A program made the translations under genes and the position numbers. The notes under the pieces were generated by a model. It had not been told where the DNA came from. It did not search any database and worked only from the letters and a program-made list of their open reading frames with translations. Source: Clostridiales bacterium (GTDB lineage: Bacteria > Bacillota > Clostridia > Oscillospirales > Oscillospiraceae). Taken from it: a stretch of 43,529 nucleotides of DNA. The first letter of the stretch is position 1. Each line of letters starts with the position of its first letter. Shown piece after piece: positions 21,648 through 28,932 of the stretch. The stretch lies in assembly GCA_014799475.1 (NCBI GenBank), contig JAAVHX010000041.1, positions 1-43,529 of the forward strand, given 5' to 3'.

Positions 21648-23408
21648 ATGCCTTTTGACGCTATATTTATGACAGCCCTGGCCGGGGAGCTGCGTAGCAA
21701 GCTTATCGGCGGTAAGGTGGATAAGCTCTATCAGCCCGCCCGGGACGAGGCGGTGCTCCATATGCGGGCGGGCCGGGACAACGTGCGCCTGCTGCTGTCC
21801 GCCAGCCCCGCCCACCCCAGGGCGCAGCTCACAAAGGTGCCCCGGGAAAACCCGGAGACGCCCCCCATGTTCTGTATGCTGCTGCGCAAGCACTTCACCG
21901 GGGCGCGGCTGCTGGAGCTGACCCAGCCCTCCATGGAGCGGCTGCTGGACTTCCGCTTCGAGACCCTGGACGAGCTGGGCGACCGGGTGGAGCGGCGGCT
22001 GGTGCTGGAGTGCATCGGGCGCAAGTCCAACCTCATCATGCTGGACGGCGCGGGCCGGGTCACCGACTGTATGCGCCGGGCGGACGGCGATCTGTCCGTC
22101 AAGCGGCCCGTCATGCCGGGGCTGTATTATGCGCCCCCCGAGCCCACCGGGCGGCTGGACCCCTCCGCCATGACAGCGGACGAGCTGCGGGCCTTTGTGC
22201 TGGACAACGCCCCCGAGGGGGACGGCCAGGACAAGTGGCTTCTGGACAGCTTCAACGGCCTGTCCCCCCTCATCGCCCGGGAGCTTGTGTTTCAGGGCGG
22301 GGGCAGCCGGGAGGGGCTGGCGGAGCGCTTCTGCCAGCTGATGGACCGGGTGCGCACCGGGGACTTTACCCCCACCGTGCTCATCCGCGACGGCAAACCC
22401 ATGGACTTCACCTTCATGCCGGTGCTGCAATACGGCCCCAAGGTGGAGCTGAGGCGCTATGAGACTTTCTCCCAGCTGCTGGACGACTTTTACGAGCAGA
22501 AGGAGGCCCAGGAGCGGGTGAAGCAGCGGGGCCAGGATTTCATCCGCTCCGTCACCCAGGCGCGAAACCGCACGGCCAAGAAAATCGTCAACCAGGAGGG
22601 CGACCTGGCAAAAAGTGCCGACCGGGAAACGCTGCGCCAGTACGGAGACATCATCACCACCAACTTCTACCAGATGTCCAAGGGCCAGACCGTCCTGCGG
22701 GCGCAGAACTACTACGACCCGGACGGTAAAGACGTGGACATCCCCTTAGACCCCCTGCTCACCCCCCAGCAGAATGCGGCGAAGTACTACAAGGACTACA
22801 AAAAGGCCCAGAAGGCGGAGGAGATGCTCACCATCCAGCTGGAGAAGAACCGCCGGGAGCTGGACTACCTGGACAGCGTGCTGCAAATGATCACCCTCTC
22901 CGAGGGCGACCGCGACCTCCAGGAGATCCGCCAGGAGCTGATGGACAACGGCTACCTCAAGCAGCACAAGCGGAAGATGACCGCCAAGGGCCGGGTGAAG
23001 ATCGTCCACGCCAAGCCCATGGAGTTCCGCTCCTCCTCCGGCCTCACCATCCTGGTGGGCAAGAACAACAGCCAGAACGACCGCCTGACCACCAAGGACG
23101 CGGACAAGCGGGACCTGTGGCTCCACGCGCAAAAGCTCCACGGCTCCCACGTTATCCTGAAAACCGGCGGGGCGGAGCCGGACGAGCAGTCCCTCACCGA
23201 GGCGGCCATGCTGGCGGCCTGGTTCTCCCAGGGGCGGGAGTCGGGCCAGGTGCCGGTGGACTACACCCCGGTGAAGGTGGTCAAAAAGCCCGCCGGGGCC
23301 AAGCCGGGATATGTGATCTACAACACCTATCGCACGGTATACGTTACGCCTAATGAGGATTTCGTGCGGGCGCTGCGGGACGGTAAAAAGAAAGAGGGAA
23401 CGCCATGA
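21648..23408 (+). CDS. rqcH: RqcH, ribosome quality-control NFACT protein
   Basis: A 586-residue homologue of eukaryotic Rqc2/NEMF that binds obstructed 50S subunits and adds C-terminal Ala tails to stalled peptides. The NFACT-N domain (about 1-180) opens MPFDAIFMTALAGELRSKL, and helix-hairpin-helix and coiled-coil parts follow. The NFACT-R domain is in the C-terminal third: KRDLWLHAQKLHGSHVI, then PVDYTPVKVVKKPAGAKPG. Length is normal for the family (often annotated 'fibronectin-binding protein'). It overlaps the thioesterase gene by 4 nt. Neighbouring mrnC gives a ribosome-biology theme. Confidence 0.95.
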   Translation: MPFDAIFMTALAGELRSKLIGGKVDKLYQPARDEAVLHMRAGRDNVRLLLSASPAHPRAQLTKVPRENPETPPMFCMLLRKHFTGARLLELTQPSMERLLDFRFETLDELGDRVERRLVLECIGRKSNLIMLDGAGRVTDCMRRADGDLSVKRPVMPGLYYAPPEPTGRLDPSAMTADELRAFVLDNAPEGDGQDKWLLDSFNGLSPLIARELVFQGGGSREGLAERFCQLMDRVRTGDFTPTVLIRDGKPMDFTFMPVLQYGPKVELRRYETFSQLLDDFYEQKEAQERVKQRGQDFIRSVTQARNRTAKKIVNQEGDLAKSADRETLRQYGDIITTNFYQMSKGQTVLRAQNYYDPDGKDVDIPLDPLLTPQQNAAKYYKDYKKAQKAEEMLTIQLEKNRRELDYLDSVLQMITLSEGDRDLQEIRQELMDNGYLKQHKRKMTAKGRVKIVHAKPMEFRSSSGLTILVGKNNSQNDRLTTKDADKRDLWLHAQKLHGSHVILKTGGAEPDEQSLTEAAMLAAWFSQGRESGQVPVDYTPVKVVKKPAGAKPGYVIYNTYRTVYVTPNEDFVRALRDGKKKEGTP

Positions 23409-23860
23409 CGGAGATCATGCCCAGCGGCGAACTGCGCCGCCGCGCGGCGGAGTTCATCGCCCAGCGGGCCCAGTCCAACGCCCAGGCCTGGCCCCAAGTC
23501 GGCCGGGACATCGCCCTGGTGGATGAGGACGGCCCCGCAGGCTCCCTGCTGTTTGCCTGCCATACGGACGGTTCCATGTCCAACCCCTTGGGCATCGTCC
23601 ACGGCGGCGTCACCGCCTCCCTGGTGGACACCTGCATGGGCGTCACCTGCACCGCCCAGTGCGGCGGCGTCCCCACCCCCACCGTCACCATGACGGTGAA
23701 CTACGCCCGCCCCGTCCCCCTGGACGCGGACATCCTGGTGCGCGCCCGCACCGTCCGGGTGGGGACCACCTCGGGGCAGATGCAGGCGGAGGTGTTTCTG
23801 GCGAACTGCCCGGAGACACCACTTGTCACGGCCACCGGGGTCTACGCGGTCAGACGATAA
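23405..23860 (+). CDS. PaaI family hotdog-fold thioesterase
   Basis: A 151-residue cytoplasmic enzyme predicted to hydrolyse acyl-CoA or aryl-CoA thioesters. The family motif is GIVHGGVTASLVDTCMG (about 63-79), with the catalytic Asp in LVDTCMG and HGG before it, followed by TVTMTVNYARPVP. Start ATG overlaps the rqcH stop. A terminator follows at 23862-23899. Substrate unknown. Confidence 0.88.
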   Translation: MTEIMPSGELRRRAAEFIAQRAQSNAQAWPQVGRDIALVDEDGPAGSLLFACHTDGSMSNPLGIVHGGVTASLVDTCMGVTCTAQCGGVPTPTVTMTVNYARPVPLDADILVRARTVRVGTTSGQMQAEVFLANCPETPLVTATGVYAVRR

Positions 23861-23861
23861 A

Positions 23862-23899
23862 CAGGAAAACCGCGTCCTATGGACGCGGTTTTTCTGTTT
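23862..23899 (+). terminator. Terminator of the mrnC-rqcH-thioesterase group
   Basis: AAAACCGCGTCC-TAT-GGACGCGGTTTTT, a 12-bp stem with a T-tract. It reaches the convergent pullulanase stop and may serve both strands. Confidence 0.88.
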
Positions 23900-25826
23900 A
23901 TACGCTCACTTGCTGAAGCAGCATCCCGCTGCGGGGCTGCACGGTGACCCAGTTGCCCTGGGAGATGAGGGGCTTGTGCTGGTCGGCGTTCGCGCCGTCC
24001 GCCCGGATGGTCCACCGGCCGGAGGACAGCTGGATGGCATAGTCATGGGCCGTGGCGTTGTAGACGACGAACAGCCGCTCCCCGCAGGGCCCGCCCCCCT
24101 CCACCTGGAAGGACACCACCCCGTCCCGGTGAACTTTACGCTCCACAATGCGCTCCCCGGCCTTGGCGGACTTGTCGCACAGTCCGGGCAGAGACTTGCG
24201 CAGCCGGATGAGCTGCCGGTAGTAGTCCGTCAGCCCCCCAAAGGTCCAGGCCCGGTGCCAGTCCAGCTTGTTTATCTCGGGGGATGACTTGTAGCTGTTG
24301 TGATCCCCCAGCTTGGTGCGGCCGAACTCCTCCCCCGCCTGGAAGAGGATATTCCCCTGGCAGGTGAAGCAGATGAACGCCGCCAGCCTGTTCTGGGCCA
24401 GCAGATCGTTCTGGGGCTGCGCGTAGGAGGGGGTTCCCGAGGCGCACAGCGCCAGCTTGTCCCACAGGGTGTAATTGTCGTGGACGGATACATAGTTGAT
24501 GATCTGCCCGCAGGATCGGGGCTGGAAGTCCCCCTCGCCGCCCATCCAGCCCGCGGCGGAGGCCAGTACCGTCTCGCCCAGCCCCATGGCCCCGTTGACA
24601 AAGCCGGGCTGCTCCCCATGGAAGCAGTCGCCCTTAATGGCGTCCCGTGTAGTGTCGCAGAAAATGGCGATATCCGGGTCCAGGCGCTGAAGGTTGTATT
24701 TTAAGGCCGAGGCGGTGCCCGGCTCCATGGGGGAGTCGTTTGCCCGCCAGGGCTCACCGTACACCAGCTTTTCCCCCGGGCCGAACTCGGCGTCCAGCGC
24801 GTACCGGATGCGGTTCATCAGCTCCACCGTCAAAAGGCCCATCAGGTCGAAGCGGAAGCCGTCGATGTGGTACTCCCGCGCCCAGTACAGCACCGAGTTC
24901 AGGATATACTCGTCCACCATGGCCCGGCCCGCCGCCACGTCGTTTCCGCAGCCGGAGCCGTTGGACAGCGACCCGTCCGCCCACCTGCGGTAGTAATAGC
25001 CCGGCGCGGAGCGCCCCAGCCAGGAGTCGGCGCCGTGGGTGTGGTTGTACACCACGTCCATCACCACCCGCATCCCGTTTTCATGGAGCGCCTGGATCAT
25101 CTCCTTGCACTCCCGGATGCGGACGGCCCCGTCGTCGGGGTCGGTGGCATAGCTGCCCTCGGGTATGTTGTAGTTCAGCGGGTCATAGCCCCAGTTGAAC
25201 TGCCCCTCGTCCCCGCCCTCGTCCACCGAGTTGAAGTCGAAGATGGGCAGCAGCTGGACGTGGGTGACGCCCAGGGAGCGCAGGTGCTCCATGCACACGG
25301 GCAGCCGCCCGTCCGCGCCCCGCCAGGAAAACGCCTTGAACTTCCCCCGGAATTGCGCCGGTATGCCGCTGTCCGCGCCATAGGAAAAGTCCTTCACGTG
25401 GAGCTCGTAGATGATACGCTCGGGCTGGGCCGGGGGCGGGCAGTCCCGCTCGAACCCCTCCGGGTCGGTGCGGGGCAGGTCCACCGCCATGCTCCGAACC
25501 CCGTTGCGGCCGCAGGCCAGGGCGTAGGGGTCGGCGGTGCGGGCCGTCCCGGAGGCCGTCTCCACCTCGTAATCGTAATATACCCCGTGGAGATCCCCCT
25601 CCACGCTCACGCTCCACACGCCCCGCTCTCCAAGGGCCAGCGCCAGCCGGCCATAGGCGTCCGAGATGCCGTCCCGGTACAAAAACAGCTCCACCCGGAT
25701 GGCCTCCGGGCTCCACAGCTTGAATATCGTCCGTTCCGGGGTACACATGGCGCCCAGGTCGCGGCCGTCGTAGGCGTACCGCCGGTCAAATTCGCTGTCG
25801 TATCGCGTTGTATATTCCACACTCAT
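23898..25826 (-). CDS. pulA: Type I pullulanase (GH13)
   Basis: A 642-residue debranching enzyme cutting alpha-1,6 bonds in pullulan, limit dextrin and glycogen. The CBM48-like N-terminal domain contains FKLWSPEAIRVELFLY, and the GH13 barrel has VVMDVVYNHTH, the nucleophile in IDGFRFDLMG, the acid in VYGEPWRAN and the third acid in YVSVHDNYTLWD. The type I marker YNWGYDP is present as FNWGYDP. There is no signal peptide, so it acts inside the cell. The ATG at 25826 has only a close GGGGA; the GTG two codons later would be better spaced. The promoter at 25886-25914 gives a leader of about 55 nt. Confidence 0.94.
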   Translation of the reverse strand: MSVEYTTRYDSEFDRRYAYDGRDLGAMCTPERTIFKLWSPEAIRVELFLYRDGISDAYGRLALALGERGVWSVSVEGDLHGVYYDYEVETASGTARTADPYALACGRNGVRSMAVDLPRTDPEGFERDCPPPAQPERIIYELHVKDFSYGADSGIPAQFRGKFKAFSWRGADGRLPVCMEHLRSLGVTHVQLLPIFDFNSVDEGGDEGQFNWGYDPLNYNIPEGSYATDPDDGAVRIRECKEMIQALHENGMRVVMDVVYNHTHGADSWLGRSAPGYYYRRWADGSLSNGSGCGNDVAAGRAMVDEYILNSVLYWAREYHIDGFRFDLMGLLTVELMNRIRYALDAEFGPGEKLVYGEPWRANDSPMEPGTASALKYNLQRLDPDIAIFCDTTRDAIKGDCFHGEQPGFVNGAMGLGETVLASAAGWMGGEGDFQPRSCGQIINYVSVHDNYTLWDKLALCASGTPSYAQPQNDLLAQNRLAAFICFTCQGNILFQAGEEFGRTKLGDHNSYKSSPEINKLDWHRAWTFGGLTDYYRQLIRLRKSLPGLCDKSAKAGERIVERKVHRDGVVSFQVEGGGPCGERLFVVYNATAHDYAIQLSSGRWTIRADGANADQHKPLISQGNWVTVQPRSGMLLQQVSV

Positions 25827-25885
25827 TCCCCATAACCAATCTGCTTATTTGTCAGAGCTGCCCGGCATTCTGCGGCAGCCCATCT

Positions 25886-25914
25886 AATATATTGGTTTTT
25901 ATCCCTCCTGTCAA
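25886..25914 (-). promoter_or_regulatory. Promoter of pulA
   Basis: TTGACA (25914-25909), a 17-bp spacer and TATATT (25891-25886) on the minus strand. A GCTGCC/GGCAGC hairpin lies in the leader (about 25859-25880). Confidence 0.8.
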
Positions 25915-25952
25915 CTGGGAATTCAAAATTTCCGCCTGATTTTGCGAACGAT

Positions 25953-25992
25953 GAAAAAAGCATCCGGCCCACCTGCGGACCGGATGCTTTTT
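25953..25992 (-). terminator. Terminator of the alpha/beta hydrolase gene
   Basis: GCATCCGG / CCGGATGC stem (25960-25967 and 25980-25987) with CTTTTTTC on the minus-strand 3' side. Confidence 0.85.
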
Positions 25993-25994
25993 CG

Positions 25995-26957
25995 TCATTC
26001 CTCTGGCTCTGGGAAATAGTCGCTCAGGAAGGTGGACACGGCCGTCCAATACAGTCGCGGGTCCGTCCCCACCGACGCCGCGTGGCCGGCGCCGGGCATC
26101 CACAGGAAGCTCTTGGGACACTTGGCCGCCTGGTAGAGCTTACCCATCATGGCGGCGGGGACAAAGTCGTCCTCCACACCGTGGATGAAAAGGGTAGGGG
26201 TTTTGGACCGGGCCACCGCCCGGATGGGCGCGGCGTCCCGCAGGTCAAAGCCCGCCCGGCGCAGCGCCGTCTTGCGCAGCGCGGCGAACAGCAGCCCCGA
26301 GGGGAGGGGGACCCGAGTGGGCAGCCCCTCTTGAAAACGGCTCAGCACATGGCGGGCCTCGGCTTCAATGGTGGTGTAGGCGCAGTCGGACACGGCGGCC
26401 TTTACCTGCCGGGGCAGGGCTCCGCCGGTGGCCATGAGCACCGTGGCCGCGCCCATGGATACGCCGTGGAGTACGATCTCCGCCTCCGGGTCCTTCCGGA
26501 CGATATAATTGCACCAGCCCACCAGATCCAGCCGCTCGTCATAACCCCAGCCCACGTAATCGCCCTCGCTCTGGCCATGGCCCCGCTGGTCGGGCATCAG
26601 CACGTGCCAGCCCAGATCGCTGTAGTGCCTGGCGATGGCGCCCATGGACTCGTAGGTGTCGTGGTAGCCGTGGACGCAGACGGCCCAGCGGTGGCAGTCC
26701 TGTCGGCCCGGAATCAGCGCGGCCCACAGGATGAGACCGTCCAGCGACTGGATGGTGGCCTCCCGGAAGCCCTCCCGGCCCCGGGCCCAGAGCCGGCCCT
26801 CGTTCTGCGCCGGGTTGCCGTCCTCCTGCTCCGGGTCCCGCGCCTGGGGGAGCATCATCTGATTGTATAGGTAATTGCCCAAGGCGGCCCAGCCGCCGGC
26901 CGCGCCGGCCCCCGCCGCCGCCAGCCCAAGCAGTCCAACTGTCGTTTTCTTCTTCAT
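25995..26957 (-). CDS. Membrane-anchored alpha/beta hydrolase
   Basis: A 320-residue protein. The N-terminal KKKTTVGLLGLAAAGAGAAG is a signal-anchor or signal sequence. The hydrolase domain shows VCVHGYHDTYESMG, the strand LMPDQRGHGQSEGDYVGWGY, the nucleophile elbow LHGVSMGAATVLMATG, the acid FIHGVEDDFVP and the histidine GAGHAAS. This is the YqkD/'alpha-beta hydrolase, extracellular' type found in Bacillota; substrate unknown. The ATG at 26957 follows GGGAGG; a much longer upstream frame lacks coding character. Single-gene transcript with promoter 26982-27010. Confidence 0.9.
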   Translation of the reverse strand: MKKKTTVGLLGLAAAGAGAAGGWAALGNYLYNQMMLPQARDPEQEDGNPAQNEGRLWARGREGFREATIQSLDGLILWAALIPGRQDCHRWAVCVHGYHDTYESMGAIARHYSDLGWHVLMPDQRGHGQSEGDYVGWGYDERLDLVGWCNYIVRKDPEAEIVLHGVSMGAATVLMATGGALPRQVKAAVSDCAYTTIEAEARHVLSRFQEGLPTRVPLPSGLLFAALRKTALRRAGFDLRDAAPIRAVARSKTPTLFIHGVEDDFVPAAMMGKLYQAAKCPKSFLWMPGAGHAASVGTDPRLYWTAVSTFLSDYFPEPEE

Positions 26958-26981
26958 AGCGGCCTCCCGTTTGTTTTGTCC

Positions 26982-27010
26982 ATCATAACCCCCGGACGCG
27001 GCTGCGTCAA
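26982..27010 (-). promoter_or_regulatory. Promoter of the alpha/beta hydrolase gene
   Basis: TTGACG (27010-27005), a 17-bp spacer and TATGAT (26987-26982) on the minus strand. Confidence 0.75.
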
Positions 27011-27138
27011 CAGATAAGATGTAAAACCTTTGTAAATCCGGGCCTGGCGGCGAGGGAGCGTGCAACGTTTCCTGAAATGCCTGTCCATTTATCAGGTCTT
27101 TTAAAAAATTTTGCCGTAAAAAATCCGCTTCCACGGCC

Positions 27139-27167
27139 TTGACTTCCCCGGCGCGGCGTGGTATCTT
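27139..27167 (+). promoter_or_regulatory. Promoter of the 33-codon ORF
   Basis: TTGACT (27139-27144), a 17-bp spacer and TATCTT (27162-27167), about 50 nt before the ATG. Confidence 0.65.
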
Positions 27168-27216
27168 AGGGATGAAATAGAACGCTTGTTTCAGAATGAG
27201 AAAGGAGGTTCGACGC

Positions 27217-27318
27217 ATGAACGACCACCGCCCCAGAGCAAACGGCCCGCCCACCCAGGCGCGGCCCCGAGGGCCTAACCGATGCCCAGCGCCCAGACAC
27301 AAGCGGCAGCACAAATAA
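27217..27318 (+). CDS. Small basic Pro/Arg-rich protein, 33 aa, unknown function
   Basis: The sequence shows a consensus promoter, a near-perfect ribosome site AAAGGAGG with 8-nt spacing, an ATG and 32 further codons to TAA. The product begins MNDHRPRANGPPTQ and ends RHKRQHK. It has seven Arg, seven Pro, two Lys, three His and one Cys, with no hydrophobic stretch. It resembles no protein I know. The low-complexity composition could mean an RNA-binding peptide, or a leader whose translation matters more than its product. No gene follows on the same strand for about 700 bp. Confidence 0.5.
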   Translation: MNDHRPRANGPPTQARPRGPNRCPAPRHKRQHK

Positions 27319-27397
27319 GAGGTCCCGGTCCTTGGCTTTGTGGGGAGAGGAGGGGCAGTGGAGCGAGCGGTGGCTTTGAAAGCGGGGAAATAAAAAG

Positions 27398-27484
27398 GAC
27401 CGTCATTCGCCGAAGGGACGTCACTCGGCTTCGCCGAGCGACTGTCCCGGCAGCTTTCCAGCTGCCTAGCGAACGACCGGTCCC
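27398..27484 (-). repeat. Hairpin repeat, copy C (3' of tRNA-Tyr)
   Basis: Outer arms GGACCGTCATTCGC (27398-27411) and GCGAACGACCGGTCC (27469-27483) enclose GGGAC-GTCACTCGGCTTCGCCGAGCGAC-TGTCCC and GGCAGC-TTTCC-AGCTGCC. It shares GACCGGTCGTTCG and GAATGACGGTCCTTTT with copy B (33514-33575), and ACCGGTCGTTC with copy A (9566-9664). Confidence 0.65.
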
Positions 27485-27620
27485 GTGGCCCGGCCTTCTG
27501 GCCGGCGGCGCTTATGCGCCGTGAATTCGCAGCCGCAAAGCGGCGGAGAATTGCGCAGGCGGAATTCACTTCCGCCGAGCATTAAAATCACCGAAGGGTG
27601 GAGGCGGCCAAGGGCCGCCG
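27485..27620. repeat. Tandem array of GC stem-loops
   Basis: A run of at least five short hairpins: GGCCGG-CCTT-type (27488-27507), GGCGC-TTAT-GCGCC (27507-27520), CCGC-AAA-GCGG (27533-27543), GGCGGAA-TTCAC-TTCCGCC (27560-27578) and GGCGGCC-AAG-GGCCGCC (27603-27619). GAATTC occurs twice. There is no credible reading frame. Together with the surrounding elements it fills the gap between the 33-codon ORF and tRNA-Tyr. Confidence 0.5.
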
Positions 27621-27624
27621 GAAC

Positions 27625-27666
27625 CCAAACCGAAAGCGAATGCTTTCGCATTCGCTTTCGGTTTGG
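27625..27666 (-). terminator. 19-bp hairpin after the truncated tRNA-Tyr 3' end
   Basis: CCAAACCGAAAGCGAATGC and its exact complement with a 4-nt loop. On the minus strand it follows a copy of the tRNA-Tyr 3' end and its CCA, just as true tRNA terminators do here. Confidence 0.7.
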
Positions 27667-27684
27667 TGGAGGAGGATGGATTCG
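27664..27684 (-). repeat. Duplicate of the tRNA-Tyr 3' end (21 bp)
   Basis: TGGTGGAGGAGGATGGATTCG is identical to 27803-27823, which is the CCA, acceptor and T-arm part of the intact tRNA-Tyr. An inverted partial copy, CGAATCCATCC, lies at 27749-27759. A repeated tRNA 3' end is the usual footprint of site-specific integration, or of a partial tRNA duplication. Confidence 0.75.
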
Positions 27685-27765
27685 CTTTTCTGCGGAAAAG
27701 CCACGGCGGTTGCGGCGCGCCACCGGCGCCCCGCCAAGAGCCGCCTTTCGAATCCATCCTTAGAT

Positions 27766-27803
27766 AGAAAATGAGCAACCCCTATCGGGGTCACTCATTT
27801 TCT
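27766..27803 (-). terminator. Terminator of the tRNA-Thr/tRNA-Tyr unit
   Basis: AGAAAATGAG-ca-ACCCC-tat-c-GGGGT-ca-CTCATTTTCT, directly 3' of tRNA-Tyr, with a U-rich 3' arm on the minus strand. Confidence 0.8.
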
Positions 27804-27887
27804 GGTGGAGGAGGATGGATTCGAACCATCGAAGGCAAAGCCAGCAGATTTACAGTCTGTCCCCTTTGGCCACTTGGGTACTCCTCC
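27803..27887 (-). tRNA. tRNA-Tyr (anticodon GTA)
   Basis: Minus strand, 85 nt with encoded CCA. Acceptor GGAGGAG/CTCCTCC, anticodon arm CAGA-CTGTAAA-TCTG with GTA, a long class II variable arm (CTGGCTTTGCCTTC) and T-arm GGTTCGAATCC. Second gene after tRNA-Thr. Confidence 0.95.
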
Positions 27888-27911
27888 ATATTCAGTTGGG
27901 CGGAAGGAAGG

Positions 27912-27987
27912 TGGAGCTGGTGGACGGATTCGAACCCCCGACCTGCTGATTACAAATCAGCTGCTCTACCGGCTGAGCTACACCAGC
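27912..27987 (-). tRNA. tRNA-Thr (anticodon TGT)
   Basis: Minus strand, 76 nt with encoded CCA. Acceptor GCTGGTG/CACCAGC, D-arm AGCTCAGCCGGTAGAGC, anticodon arm CTGAT-TTGTAA-TCAG with TGT, T-arm GGGTTCGAATCC. First gene of the tRNA-Thr/Tyr unit. Confidence 0.95.
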
Positions 27988-28018
27988 ACAGAAGCCTTCC
28001 GCGTTCACAGCGGAGCTT

Positions 28019-28047
28019 ATTATAACAGCAGGAGGCAGGTTTGTCAA
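28019..28047 (-). promoter_or_regulatory. Consensus promoter of the tRNA-Thr/tRNA-Tyr unit
   Basis: TTGACA (28047-28042), a 17-bp spacer and TATAAT (28024-28019), both hexamers perfect. Confidence 0.92.
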
Positions 28048-28073
28048 CCATTTTTCAAAAAGATTTCAAAAAT

Positions 28074-28268
28074 ATGCGAAAGGGAGCGGGGCCTCCGGCT
28101 CCCCGGGAGCCCCGATGCCCCCTGTGCAGGGGGGAGCTGTACCCGGGGGATCCCTATTTTGAGCTGGAGGCCGGGACGGTCTGCGAGGACTGCCTGGGCC
28201 GCTACGCCCGGAGCTATTTTGCCCACAGGCTGCGCCGGGTGGGCAGAGGTGAAAAGGAGACATTGTGA
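28074..28268 (+). CDS. Small zinc-ribbon protein, unknown function
   Basis: About 64 residues from the ATG at 28074: MRKGAGPPAPREPRCPLCRG, then ELYPGDPYFELEAGTVCEDC and LGRYARSYFAHRLRR. Two CxxC pairs (CPLC, CEDC) spaced by about 24 residues form a likely zinc-binding treble-clef or LIM-like knuckle. A TTG at 28041 (75 residues) has a good GGAGG site 5 nt upstream and could be the true start, although it overlaps the tRNA promoter. The stop overlaps the next gene's GTG by 4 nt, so the two are coupled. I recognise it only as a conserved-looking clostridial small protein. Confidence 0.65.
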   Translation: MRKGAGPPAPREPRCPLCRGELYPGDPYFELEAGTVCEDCLGRYARSYFAHRLRRVGRGEKETL

Positions 28269-28519
28269 CACTATACGAACTATCGCTGGAATATGAGCGG
28301 ACGGCGGCCATGCTGCGCGGCCGCATCGTGGAATTGGAGCGCGCCAGCCGGGAGGCGGGCAGCGAGGAGCGCAGGCAGCAGCTGGACGGGCGCATCCGTC
28401 CCCTGCGCTCCATGTACCGGGATGTGCGGGCGGTGGCCCGGCACCTGGAGCGCTACTATGAAAAGCACGCCCCCCGGCGCTCCGGGGGCATTCCCACAGA
28501 CCACAGAAGGAGGGCTTGA
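28265..28519 (+). CDS. Small coiled-coil protein, unknown function
   Basis: An 84-residue, charged, mostly helical protein: LYELSLEYERTAAMLRGRIV, then ELERASREAGSEERRQQLDG and YRDVRAVARHLERYYEKHAP. Heptad-like spacing suggests a coiled coil. Start is GTG at 28265 with AAGGAG 6-7 nt upstream. It sits between the zinc-ribbon gene and the sigma-like gene and is spaced 3 nt from the latter. No family is recognised. Confidence 0.7.
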   Translation: MTLYELSLEYERTAAMLRGRIVELERASREAGSEERRQQLDGRIRPLRSMYRDVRAVARHLERYYEKHAPRRSGGIPTDHRRRA

Positions 28520-28522
28520 GCC

Positions 28523-28840
28523 ATGCGGACCATCTCTTACGACAACACCTTCGGCATGGTGGATTTGGCGGTGTACACCAACCTGATGGCGGAGGACAAC
28601 AAGGATCAGATCAACCGCCTGAAGCGCAACCTGACCCACGCATTGCGCCAGGACGTGACCGAGCGCCAGCGGGAGTACATGATCCTCTATTACGGGCGGA
28701 ATATGAGTATGGAGGCCATCGCCCAGCAGTGCGGGGTGAACAAGTCCACCGTGTCCCGCACGCTGAAGCGGGGCCGCCAGCGGCTGTACCGCTGCCTGCG
28801 CTACGGCGCGGCCAACCTGCTGGAGCAGGCGGAAAGTTAA
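28523..28840 (+). CDS. Sigma-70 region 4-like helix-turn-helix protein
   Basis: A 105-residue DNA-binding protein. The C-terminal half reads VTERQREYMILYYGRNMSME, then AIAQQCGVNKSTVSRTLKRG and RQRLYRC, a sigma region 4 fold that binds -35-like DNA. The N-terminal part (MRTISYDNTFGMVDLAVYTN) lacks region 2, so it cannot act as a full sigma factor. Such proteins are common orphan regulators in Oscillospiraceae. The ATG follows GGAGGG. Last of the three-gene cluster. Confidence 0.8.
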   Translation: MRTISYDNTFGMVDLAVYTNLMAEDNKDQINRLKRNLTHALRQDVTERQREYMILYYGRNMSMEAIAQQCGVNKSTVSRTLKRGRQRLYRCLRYGAANLLEQAES

Positions 28841-28852
28841 CTATTTTAAGTG

Positions 28853-28881
28853 TTGAAAACCGTCCCCGGCTGTGGTATGAT
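28853..28881 (+). promoter_or_regulatory. Promoter of the HAD hydrolase gene
   Basis: TTGAAA (28853-28858), a 17-bp spacer and TATGAT (28876-28881). Confidence 0.7.
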
Positions 28882-28932
28882 TCCCCAAACGGCCCGTGAG
28901 CGGGGCTGACTTTTGAAAACCGAGGTCATATC

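Noticed and set aside
27282-27524. 80-codon plus-strand ORF through hairpin repeat C
   Set aside because: It lies across palindromic repeat DNA, without start signals; the overlap with a repeat explains its openness.
26958-27569. N-terminal extension of the alpha/beta hydrolase frame
   Set aside because: The extension crosses a promoter, the 33-codon ORF and repeat DNA and lacks a ribosome site. The ATG at 26957 has a strong one and begins a signal anchor.
27485-27620. Possible CRISPR array
   Set aside because: The repeated units are different hairpins of unequal length. There are no identical direct repeats with unique spacers and no cas genes.
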